Both the position numbers and the translations under genes were made by a program. Source: Pontederia crassipes (Eukaryota > Streptophyta > Magnoliopsida > Commelinales > Pontederiaceae). Taken from it: a DNA stretch of 64,000 nt. The stretch lies in NCBI GenBank assembly GCA_030549335.1, contig CM060193.1:41773391-41837390 (forward strand), in the 5' to 3' direction. Under the pieces are notes generated by a model, which searched no databases, was not told the DNA's origin, and worked only from the letters and a program-made list of their open reading frames with translations. Shown piece by piece: positions 12,501-24,900 of this stretch (position 1 is its first letter; every line of letters starts with the position of its first letter).

Positions 12501-15500
12501 TTTCACGGGCAAAGACAGCTGTGGCAGTTGGCACTCTTTCCTTTCTTGGGTCTTTCTTTCCTTACTACACAGTCAATGACCCTTCCGTCCCCATGTTAGT
12601 ATACTATCTAGCATCTACTTTTGTCTTTTGAAATTTCCTTAGTTCCATCTCATGACAACACTGATCAAGTCATGTCTCTGTCCTGCTAGGATATGGAAGA
12701 TACTGGCTTCTTTACTTTCGCCTACTGCATTTGCTCTTGGCACAGTCAATTTTGCCGATTATGAACGTGCTCATGTTGGTATGAGATGGAGCAATATCTG
12801 GCAGGTAAATTTCTGAACATGAAACCCAAATCTATAATAGGACGTCTTATGTTCTGACGAGTGCAAGATGCAGGGGTCCTCTGGAGTTAACTTCTTGATT
12901 TGTCTTCTTATGATGATCTTTGATATGGCACTGTACGGTGCTTTGTGGTTGTATTTTGATAAGGTAACATATTTGGCTTCTGTTTTACTTACTTTATTTG
13001 CATACATTTATTTACTTTTGTGTCAATTTCTGTTCTATATTGTGGCATGTATGAAGTTCTCGTTCTGTTTATTTCTAGACAATTTCAATTTGCCTGAAGC
13101 CTGATTTTGTTTCTGATTTGAAGAATTTATTTTCCTTTATACTTTTGTATTGATTTCTGCTATCTTGTGGCATGTATGAAGTTATGTTTCTGTTTATTTT
13201 CTAGACAATTTCAAATTGCCTGAAGCCCTACTTTAAGAGGATTCTTCAGTTCCACTTTCTTCTCCTTTTATTCAAATTCCATCTCACTGATTTCAACTAG
13301 GGTGTTTGGATCTGACTGTATTCATTGAACATTCATTCTTGTTTAAGTACATTGACTTAAACATACAAATATTAGGTGCCTAAACTAAGTTAAGTACATT
13401 AACTAACTAATCTAAATTAATCCTAAACTAAGTTAACTATTTTTGGTGTTTTAAAGTGAGTGATATAAAATGATAACTAACAGATAATGGAATATTCTCT
13501 TAGGAATGGTGTTCATCTAATATTCTTCTATGGATGGATTAGAATAACAGTAATAATCAAACTAGATTCAACCTGTGAAAATTGCTTTCACAGTGTATTA
13601 AAGTTAGAACTAAGTATCATACTTTCATATGAATGTTAGTTAGGTTGATTCAACAAGGGTTTCAACTGATATTCATAGATACAATTAGAGTCACAAACTA
13701 ATGCTAATACTCTTAGTTTATTTTTAAACATCAAGGGAATCTAGAATCAACATCTCGGTTGGTATATGAGATTCACATTAACAAAAGCCAAATGGATATA
13801 TCAATTCTCAGCATGGAAAGATTAAAACTAGAAAACTAAATCAATGTTCTTGACTCATTTCTTAGAAATCACATATGAAATCAAATCCAAAAACTAATTG
13901 CTAATGCTCTTGGTTAATTTCTAAACAACAAGGAAATTTAAGATCAGTCTCTCAGCTGCCATTAACAAGAATGCATTCAGATCGATTAGAATCAGAAAAC
14001 AAATGCCAATGCTCTTACTCATTTCTGAGCAAGAGAAGAATCAAACATCAACTTCTTAGTTGTCATTATAAAACAAGATCCACATCAAAAAAATCTGATT
14101 CGAAAACATTGAGAAACTGCACTACCATCAGTGACAAAAGTGTTGTTCAATCATTCATCCATAAGCAGAAATTAGACTACTACTCTATCCTAAAGGAGCT
14201 AAGACTTAGCTACTCATAGCTGATGAATCATTACAAAACAGATAAAGAACAGAATAAAAAACATCCTAAAACATAAAGAAGAACAATTAGCTCCAAGACT
14301 CCAGCAAGAACTCAGCCTCATCCAAATGGCTAGAAGAGGAGATAGCCCTATTACTCCTGAACATCCCCTTTATATATGTCATTATCATCACCATTTGATC
14401 ATCATCAGAAGCTTCTATTCATTATGATTTTGCCACCTATCCTCTGGTCTCTTTGCTTTTATCTTGAGAAGAGTTTCCTTTCTCGTTACTTTTAGCAGCT
14501 GCATGTGGTCCCCTCCTCCTTTCTCATTACTTTTGATGTTGCAACAACATGAACAACAAGCATCAATTACTCAAATAAAAATTAGAGAAATAAGAACAAA
14601 ATAAGTACATTATCTAGCTCAAATGTGCAAATGTAAGATAACATTATGCCGAGAAGATAAATGCATGTAGATTAAGCATAATTATTAGAATATGAACATT
14701 TCAGGGCTTATATGCACATGAATTAAGATCGGAAACGAGTAGAAATTTAGTATGATGAACTAGTGATCAGGCTCTGATTTCGAGGATACAGCCTCTTATG
14801 ACTTCCGCACTAGGCTCCGGGTTGGATTTCTCCTTTTGGCGTTACGACTGGCTCCTCGGAGACTCACTTGCCGTGGCTTTCCCCCGCCTTTATGCCTTGG
14901 CGGTGCAGCCCAATGCGATAGTGGCGGAGTCCTAGTCTGAGGTCGGGGGCCTTGGATCTTGGATGCCTCTCTTCAGATCAGCTCTCTCGGAGCAGTGCTT
15001 TACCGAGCTCTTGGCTCTTCATTAGCGGATTGCCTCCTACCGCTCTGATCGCTCCAGACGTGACAGATGGATATGGCTTTCGGAGTCTTGGTCAACACGT
15101 AGCATCTGCATTTGCTTCCTCCCCGATATGGTGGTGTCGGAGGACTTCGATATCGTTGAAAGTCAAAATCTTTGTTTGGCTCAAGCGGTATGGCAGACTT
15201 CTCACCAAGAGGTACAGGGCGAGATGAGTGCACACGTCTTGTGTTCTGTGCGGCGACGCTGAGGAGGATATCACCCACCTATTTTTTGCATGCCCGACAG
15301 TCCATGACATCCGGCAGTGGATGACATTTGGCGGTCTTTTCCCTGACTCAGAGACCTTGTGGCAGTCATTTCGAGGTTTGGTCCGTCAGAGACATAGGTG
15401 GAGCACCATTCGCGTCTTTTTTGGCCGGTTCATGGGGTATCTGGCTCCGGCGTAACCAGGTGATTTTTTGTGGAGAGTGATGTCACATTGAGCGGATTGT

Positions 15501-15988
15501 ACACCACATTTCCTTTCTTGGAGTGGGATGGCTAGGAGGGATACTTCCACATTTTGTTGCTCTCTAGTTGGGAGCCCACATTTTGTACATGATTTGCTTT
15601 ACATAGTTATATACATACCTGGATGACAACCAAATGGTTGGTCATCCTTTTTCTCCTAAAAAAAAGATCTGTTAGTACTTTTTCAGAAATATGATAAATT
15701 TCAAACTTGCAGAACAGCCATTTTTCTTCCTAGTATCTATACGACAAATTTTATTACTTTTTACTTCATTTAGGTTCTTCCTCGGGAAAATGGATTGCGC
15801 TATCCTTGGAACTTTTTAATTGCTAAGTTATGGCAGAGGAAGGAAACATTTGAGCATATTGAAAATCCAGATGGCAAGCCTAATACTCAAACATCAGAAG
15901 CCAATGCATACGACGCTACCGAAAGTGTCTGTAGCCCTGCTATTGAAGCAACAAATTTTGATATGAAGCAACTTGAAGTTGATAAACG
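6511..15988 (+). CDS. ABCA1: ABCA1 exons 1-6: first transmembrane domain
   Basis: Exon 1 (6511-6571) opens inside a membrane helix ([20 protein letters not shown]) and exon 2 (6681-6767) continues with [16 protein letters not shown], the family's cytosolic coupling stretch. Exons 3-5 (12362-12594, 12690-12804, 12874-12963) encode four to five hydrophobic helices, including [20 protein letters not shown] and a [20 protein letters not shown]-like helix. Exon 6 (15774-15988) starts [14 protein letters not shown], typical of the membrane exit, then runs through a hydrophilic, poorly conserved linker to NBD1. The methionine at 12398 is internal to exon 3 and not a start. The introns of 5.6 kb (6768-12361) and 2.8 kb (12964-15773) here hold most of the mobile elements of this part. 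Confidence 0.95.
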
Positions 15989-18900
15989 GTATGTTTCCAA
16001 ATTGTTAATGCTATCAAGGGAATTAATGAGTTATTAATTTAGTTTCTTTTCTTTTCTTTTATTTTTAGTTGCATCCAGATAAGAAATCTGTGTAAAGTCT
16101 ATATGTCAAAGAAAAAGTGTTCTGCAGTCAATTCACTTGAGCTCACCCTTTATGAAAATCAGATACTTGCACTTCTAGGTATGCCTTGTGGCTTCATCCT
16201 TTATATAAGCACTTTTCAATTGGAGACATCTATGTAGGTTGTCTATACATTTCCTTTTGCTAGTCTTTACATTTCTGCAACAAAACTTGAGTTTCTTTAG
16301 GAGAACATTTTCTTCAACTTTTTTGTGTTTGGTAACAAGGAAAATTTTGGCCTAGTGAGTATTTTTTTGTTGAATATACAGAGTTTGGAAAGTATTAAAT
16401 TGGATGGTTACACATGGTAATCATCCTATGCCTTCACAAAAAACAAACTTTGAAGAGTATTTTCGCAAAGATTTTCCTCAATTTAAATCAGATGTTTAAT
16501 TTGACATAAAATTAACAAATGTGTATATATACACATATATTTCTTTTTTTGTTGCACATTCAAATAAATGAAAAAGCAAACTAGTTTCTCAAGAAAAAAA
16601 ACATCTTCATAGGCTTTAGATCCTCGATACAAATAAACCCTTATTCTTTAACCCTTATAGGACATATGAACTACATTCTTTGATGTGGATAACTAATAAT
16701 TCCTTTCATTGAGTTGTTTCAGAACCCATTTGTTGTTATATGGCACATTGACACATTGATCACATAGCCTTGTCTTTCATATCTAAAATATTTCAATTCA
16801 TTTACATTTTAACTATTGATTTCCTAGTTTTAAAGATAGTAAAATGCAATTCCTTTGATATTAGTTGCATGTATCTGAATAATTTATATACTTTACGAAT
16901 AAAACAATCGTTAGCTTCTTGTGCCAGGTTATTAAAATATGCTAGTAGTTTTCTTTTGTGAGTATGAAACATATAAAAATACAAGTATCTGTTGCTTATA
17001 AATGCCTCAAGGCATACAGTTTTTACTTCTAAGGATGACTACCTAACGTAAGTAATCATCCTTTTTGTATTAAAATGTAAAATTATGATTTACAAAATTT
17101 GCGAGTAAGAAAAGAAAAAACACAAGTGGTTGCGAATATCCAACAAAAAAGGTGCTATCTCTCTTTCCACTCTACACAAAAAAGAGATGTATTGTATAAT
17201 ATTCTCTGACATAGAAAACAAAATTATGGATATTAAATACAAAGGTTGAAAGTTCAGATATGTGGAAATTGAACCATTGTACATGACCAAATTGCGTCCA
17301 TAAAGAAGTTTGAACTATCATTTCGTCTTTTGTGGACAGTGCACTGGGAAAAATGTAATATCATGCTTAGCTGTATTTTCTGTTTCTGTACTTGGAATAA
17401 ATTTTGTAGGACATAATGGAGCTGGTAAAAGCACTACCATCTCCATGCTGGTTGGTCTTCTTTCCCCAACTTCTGGTGATGCACTCATCTTTGGGAAAAA
17501 CATTATGACTGACATGGTAAGTATGCAAGATGTTACAAGATGATTTATGACTCTTTTGTTTGCAATGCGGGTTTTATTATGATACAACAAAACCATTTGT
17601 GTAACATGTTTTAGGGACTTAATATGAATATTTAAACATGATCTGATGTTCTAAGCTTTCAGTCAGTCCACTGGTCCTGTGTTACGCAAATGGTATTGTA
17701 TTGGGTGCTGTTGGAGAATAAAAACTAATTGAAGGAATTAAAATATTTGCTATAAACCCTGTATGCTGCTGTTTTAAGTTATGTCTATATTCACATCCTA
17801 AGGAAAAACAGAAAACATTTCATGTAAGAAATGTAGATTGGAATTTGCATAACAGAATGACAATCTGAAAATTCATGTCCTTTAGACACTGTGCTATATT
17901 TTGTGCTCTTTAATTTCAAAGTCTGTTATTTTCACACAGGATGACATACGGAAGATGTTGGGTGTATGCCCTCAATATGATATACTTTTTCCAGAACTAA
18001 CGGTGAGAATGATTTTATGCTAGTGTCCTAGCAATTTTTCCTCTGGATGTCTTTTTCTGTAACAATATATTTCCCTCTGTTTAACTATAGCAATATAAGT
18101 GTTATTGCTGCAATTTTAATTTTGTGGAAGCTCAAACTTTACTCCACGAACATCTGTGAAAATATTGGATAGCATCTTTATATAGGCATCCATCCACTGA
18201 TGATGTTTTTTGGTCTTTTGTATTTTCATAGACACATGTACATTTCACAAATTTTCTAAATTTTACTGCAAAGTGGATTACTGCCCAAATTCAGTAGCAT
18301 TCATCAGATATGTTTACAAAGTGATTTGTCCAGTAATTCAAAGGTTTATGTACAAATTTTTAAAGCTAATGAAGGGATCTTCATTTAAAATTATAATTTA
18401 TTATAATATATATGTATACTTATTTTGAATTTCCCTAAAATTTGAAAAGTACAATTTGACAAACTACAACAGAAATTAGGGTTGCAATTCTACATTAGGA
18501 AGGACAGAATGTACTGTAGGGGAGTTATGGGCAACTAGCATGCTGTATTTTGGTGAGTTCTGTGCCATACCGATAGTTGTCAAGCCAAAGCATGCTAGAT
18601 AACTTATGTGGAAATTCTCCTAAAAAAACTTATGTGGAAATAAACATTAAGTAGCGAGCTCAATAAGAAACATGAAATTGTAACTTAATAAATATAACAA
18701 GAATAAATATTCTAGTGGAGGTCAGGAAGTGGAACTAAAATGTCTTGGTTAACAGAAAATAGAAAAGGAATCAGGAAAATTAAAGTGAGGCATAATCTTC
18801 CTGTTTCCGCCAAAATACAGGGAGAGAAATATTTATGGAAACGCAACAAAGAAATTTAATGAAAAGAGAACAATAACAATGATAAAACAAATGGATCTGA

Positions 18901-21900
18901 TCCTTCTTTCCCCTCTCAAGACTTTTAATAATCATAAGAGAAAAAAGAAGGAAAATATATAAACTTGTTACATAAAAAACACAATCATACTTTGAATTGT
19001 CATAAGCTTTAAGGGATGGAAGACTAAATCCATGATATACTATAATCCCAAACCATTATTTTGTAATTTATTTTCTACTTATCATAAAGAGGGCTTGTGT
19101 TATTCCAATTTTCTTTTCAGGAACGTCATGGCATGTTGATGAAGATCTCCTAAACTAATCTACTCCTAACCCTAAATTTAGTTATCCTCTTACGAAAAAA
19201 AATAAAGTATTCAATTTTTTTATAGAGGGAAAAGGATGACTACAAAGTGTAAACAAAGAAGAGAGAAAAGAGAGAAACAAGATTGGAGAAGGGCCAAGAC
19301 AAAACCCTACATCCACGCCTCTTCTCCTTTTATAATTGGAGAAGGGGTTCTTATTTAGGAAAGCATTAGCCACAAATTAGGGCCGGCTGCACAGAGTGAT
19401 ATTGCACCAGTCCTATTACAATGATTGGATCAACCTGTCTAGTTATAATAGTTGGGTTGGGCTCAACATCTACGACAAGCATTGGCTGAACTAATTTATT
19501 CTCTTCACACAAAGGACTAGTTGTCTGCTTGTATAAAACTTAAAAGTCGAATACACATGTGCTTGCATGAGTTACAAAATGATCTAAGATCCCCAATAAA
19601 AAAAACATAAGTACATTATCCTTTTTTCAAAAAAAGTAACACTATTTCAAACCCCATTGTCACAACCGCCCTAACCTTGGTTTAATCCAACGGTCGTGAC
19701 ACATTAGGATCGATCAAATGAAATTGTAGAAAGTGCTAGTATTTTTTATAGATAACACATAGTAACGACAATATCAATTAATAAATCAAGCTGATCTTTG
19801 ATGATTCAGAGCATTCAAAAGAATCCTTAAGTTTTACATCCAATAAATATAACTACGTACAAGATATAAAACTACACACATATAATTTACATAGTCAACT
19901 CTCTCGAGATCCTGTCAAAAAGACATGACACACGAGTCTCCTTAATATCATAATACCAAAAGGAATTTGCGACTTTGTTATCAGCTAACACGACTCCAAA
20001 TGACTATTCATTTGAAAAATAATATTAGAAACAATAGATTGAACAAAAATAGCTTAGTGAAGGTGACATATGCTAGTTTGTTTGTTATCAACTAGTGAAT
20101 TTGTAGAGACATTATAAGACATGCAGTATTCATAATGTCAAGTAACAAGCATTTTTCGTACAAGTGAAAATTGCACATGCAACTTTCTAATAAGTAGAAT
20201 CACTATCAAATTGCAATCAGTATCATTTTAGACGTCAAACTTATGTATGCATTTATTCAACACTCGTATGAATGCCCAAATCATCAATTGACCAATTTGT
20301 ATAGTCGATGGATGGTTTCAGAGGTGGTTCCCACCATGATTTCTCATGGTGTAGACTCCCAAGAACAGAAGTAAGAATAGAAATACGGTGTGCAATATTA
20401 TCAACTTGACCTTTCCCCACAAAAAATAGTCCGATTGCGCTGAAGGCCAAAAGGGTCGCTAGTGGAACTCTCCAACTTTGCCTCCGATCGCAGAGGGCTT
20501 GTAAATATTGCCAGCATGTCGCAGACGCATAAGGGAAAGCGTCCATGGTGCTCGTCTGCTATCAAACCTCTCGAGAACCTGAACACTCGAAGAAGAAATG
20601 AGTGATGTCCTCTGCCTCCCTACACAGTGTGCACAATGAGTCAATGTTAGGTGCTCACCTCGGCTTGTATACTAAATATAAGATCCTGTCATGCGGCATG
20701 AGCCAAGCAAAAATTTTGATTTTCAGCGACACTTGGGAGCCGTATGAGTCTACAATCCGCCTTAAACATGTCCAAGGATGAGGGGGCAGGAAGAAAGCAT
20801 AGGTGGAGATTGCGAGCCTTGAAGGAATCCGATAGCTACACCCATCTGTCCATCCTAGAGGGGTAAGGGTGAAACAGAGCGATCCGCTGATGAAGTGTCG
20901 GTAGCTCAAAGATGTGCTAATAAGAGAGTGGGGAACTGAAGAGAGGGATCTAGGAGCTGGTGCCCAGGCCACCACCTCATATATTTACTTGTCCCTCTTA
21001 GTCGTTTATAACTTTTTACGCCACACATAATAACATGAATTTTGGGTCTTTTAATGATTTTTCATTTCATCTCCAAACATATATGAACTTTTATTTTCAT
21101 ACTTTTACTCAATTTTCTTTTTCGTCATATCATCAAGAATATGTAGTTTTGTATCAAAGATAAGTGATTTTATTCTTTTGTCATTTCATAAATAACTCCT
21201 AGTTCATGCATGATTAATATAAACTTAATAGCAAACTTTAGGGGCAAAAAGTGACATTAGGATCAAGAACCTTTATAATATCAAAATATTCCTAAAGACT
21301 TAAGGCAACAATAATTTATCAAAACAGATTAAGATTTTGCCAATTTTTAAAATTTAAGATGAGCAAAATTCTTTCACATATGTTAAGATTATATTGAAAC
21401 AGATGAGAAGTAACATTTTAAACTTTTGATTGTACTCCTATGATAATGGTCTTTTTCATTCTTATTTGTTAAATTTGATGTGCTAACCAGTTTTCCTAAA
21501 AGCTTAAGCCGTTAGGAAGAGCAACATCTTTAATTTTATATTCTTAACACTTCTCCTGACGTGTGGGCTGCCGACAACTTTGGTCTAGTCCAAGCCCAAC
21601 ACGTGGACAACTAAGGGAGGAAATTACTTTTTTTTAATAAGAGCTTAACGAGGTCCGAACTCTTGACCTCTGGCTCTGATATTGATGTGCTAACTAGTTT
21701 TCTAAAAGCTTAAGCCGTTAGAAAGAGCAACATCATTGATTTTATATTCTTAACATGGAGTAGATTCAAAAAATGTGACATCCGCACAAACAAAATAATG
21801 ATGAAGGTCAGGAGAGTAACACCTGTACCCTTTTTGAGCACGAGAGTATCCAAGAAATACACAACGACTTGAACGAGGAGACAATTTAGACGTGTCCGTT

Positions 21901-24900
21901 GATAAATTATGAACAAAACATACACATCCAAAAATTCGCGGAGACAATGAATAGATGGCATCTCGAGAAAACAAAATTGAGAATGGGATTTGATCATGCA
22001 GAACACTAGATGGCATCCTGTTAATTAAATAACAAGCTGTAAGAACTGCATCATCCCAAAATTGGAGTGGAACATTCATATGAAACAAAAGTGTACGTGC
22101 AGTTTCCAGGTGCCTATTTTTTCTTTCTGCTACTCCATTTTGTTGAGGAGTATACACACAAGAAGATTGATGTATCATGCCATGAGATGACATAAAAGAC
22201 TTAAAATCTGTAGAAAAATACTCTCTAGCATTGTCACTACGAAGAGTACGAATAGCTACACCAAACTGAGTTTGAACTTCAGCACAAAAAGATACAAAGA
22301 TAGAGAATAATTCAGTACGATTCTTCATTAAATAAATCCATGTCATCCTGGAATGATCATCAATAAAAGTATCAAAATAACGATAACCTTGTTTTGAGTT
22401 GACATGACAAGGACCTCATACATCTGAGTGAACAAGTGCAAAAGCAGCACTAGCTTGTTTGTTGACCCTACTTGGAAATGAAATTCTGGAATGTTTTCCA
22501 ATTTGACAAGATTGACACTCTAACTCATTTACATGAGACAAGTTAGAAACCATTTTCTTTAAGCTAGACAATGATGGATGACCAAGTCTACTATGAATCT
22601 GAACTGGAGATGCAACAACCATGCAAGAAGTTGGTAACTTGGGTGGAAACGAAGCAACAGAAAAGTAATAAAGACCAATCCCTTGCCAATCATTCCTCCT
22701 GTCCTCGAGTCCTAGATAACAACAAAATCAGAAGAAAATGTCACACTACAATTAAGTTTCTTAGTAAGTTGGCTAATAGAGATCAAGTTAAATGGGAATT
22801 TGGGAAGATATAAAACTGAGGACAAAGACAAAGATGTGGTAGGTAATGCTGTTCCAACGCCTTGTACATGAGCAGATGACCCATTGGCTAAAGTGACAGA
22901 TGGTAGGATATGAGTCTTAGTAAGCTGAGAAAACAAAGTAGGGTTACCGGACACATGATCTGAAGCACCTGAGTCAAGGACCCAAGGTCCCAATGAGGAT
23001 GATTGAGTAAGGCACGCTACGGATTGACTTGATTGTGCAAGAGACGTCACGGGAAGAGATGTCTGCTGAGTCCCTTGGTGTTGGAGAAAACGAGTATACT
23101 CCTCTGTAGAAATAACCACAGTAGACTGTCCACCAGATAATGATGTGCCATCAACAACACGAGACCCATCTGGTTGTGTTTGAGCTGCGTTGGCTACTCC
23201 GGGATTTGAAGGAAAACCATGTAGAGAATAACAAGTATCACGTGTGTGCCCTCACTTGTTACAATAACCACATCTAGGAACATTTCCACGTCCTCCTCTG
23301 CCACTGCCTTTACCACCTCGTCCACCATTATTGTTTCCACGACCACCAGAAATAAATCTAGGAGAGTCAGCATGAGTTGCAAGAGCATACCTCTCTCCTA
23401 AATGTCCATGGTCTGAGATAATGGATGTGGACGATACACGTATTAGTCTTGAGAAAATATCTGTGAGAGGAGGAACAAAAGCGCTGCCCAAAATTTGAAT
23501 TCGAACTGGCTCATATTCTGGGCGAACACTTTGTAAACAAATGACTGCAAACATCTTATCACGTTGTTCTTGTTGCTTCTTCAAATTTTCGGTGAAGGGC
23601 ATCAATTCATTAAATTCAGTGAATAAAGCTTGTAAGTGGCCCAAATGTTTCTGCATATCTGTGTCAGTTTGCTTCAATTGAAATATACGAGATAAAACAT
23701 CATATATTCTGGTAACATCACTCGTATACAACTAATGTGCACGAACCCATACCTCTCTACAAGAGTGAGAGGGACGAAACATTACCATTAAAGAGGGTTC
23801 AATTGCTTGCCACAAGAGACTAAGCAATTGAGCATCTGTCTTCCTCCAACTGGCTTGTTCAGAATCTTTGATCTCTGAAATAGTCTTGATAAGATGTTCT
23901 TCTTGTCCTACACCCATAAACCAAACTTCAACAGCGGCACTCCAATCAGAAAAATTCTTTCCATTCAGTTTGACTATTGTAATAACTTGGTTTCTAGAAT
24001 TATATGATACGTTGGCATGAGACATGGCTGATGGTGAAATAACTAAGGACGTCCCAGATATGAAAAAGAATCCTCTCAAAAAAAGATATGAAAAAGAAAG
24101 GAACTGATCGAGTTCTGCACAAGATATCTGCAGTAGAGAATCTGAAAGATCTGCACAGAAAATCTGCAATAGGGTTCCTTGCAAAGTAGAAGGAAGATGA
24201 TCTATGCAAGGGTTCCTTGCACAAGAATATCAAACAATAAGAAAGATCTGCATAGAAGATCTGCGCTAAGATGCCATGAAACAAGAGCGACTGATCTTAG
24301 GGTTCCTTGCACAAAAAAAAAATCAGACAAGCCTGCACAGAATATCTGCACTTCAAAATGCACAGATCTGCATTAGAATTCCTTGTAAGAACTGCTGGTG
24401 CACTGAAGAGGGGACTGCAGAATTGCTGATAGAACTACTGGTGCACTGAAAAGGGGGCTGCAGAATTGCTGCAGCAAAAACTAGGGTTTTCTCATGGTAT
24501 CAGAGTCAGAGGTCGAGGGTTCGAATCTTGTTAAGCTCTTATTAAAAAAAGTAATTTCCCCCCTTGGTTATCCACGTGTTGGGCTTGGGCTAGATCAAAA
24601 GTTGTCAGCAACCCACACGTGAGGGGAAGTGTTAAGAATATAAAATCAATGATGTTGCTATTTCTAACGACTTAAGCTTTTAGGAAAACTGGTTAGCACA
24701 TCAAATTTTGACATTATTAAAGATGATAACAAGGTTATGAGATTAAAACAAGTGTTAATTACTTGTGTTCATGCATAGTGCATGAAGTGTCAATATTGAT
24801 TCATGGATTTAATGCTCATATGATAGCACAAATGTTTATATGCAAACAACATCAATGTGCATATTATGTGTGAAGAAGTCTAAGATGTGCTTAAGGAATT

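Noticed and set aside
12398-12631. Short protein starting at the methionine at 12398
   Set aside because: It is the inside of ABCA1 exon 3; the frame is open upstream to the splice acceptor at 12361, and the donor at 12595 removes its end.
24495-24540. tRNA-like stretch (TGGTATCAGAG followed by GGGTTCGAATC)
   Set aside because: It lies at the primer-binding position of a TRIM and lacks the other arms of a tRNA.
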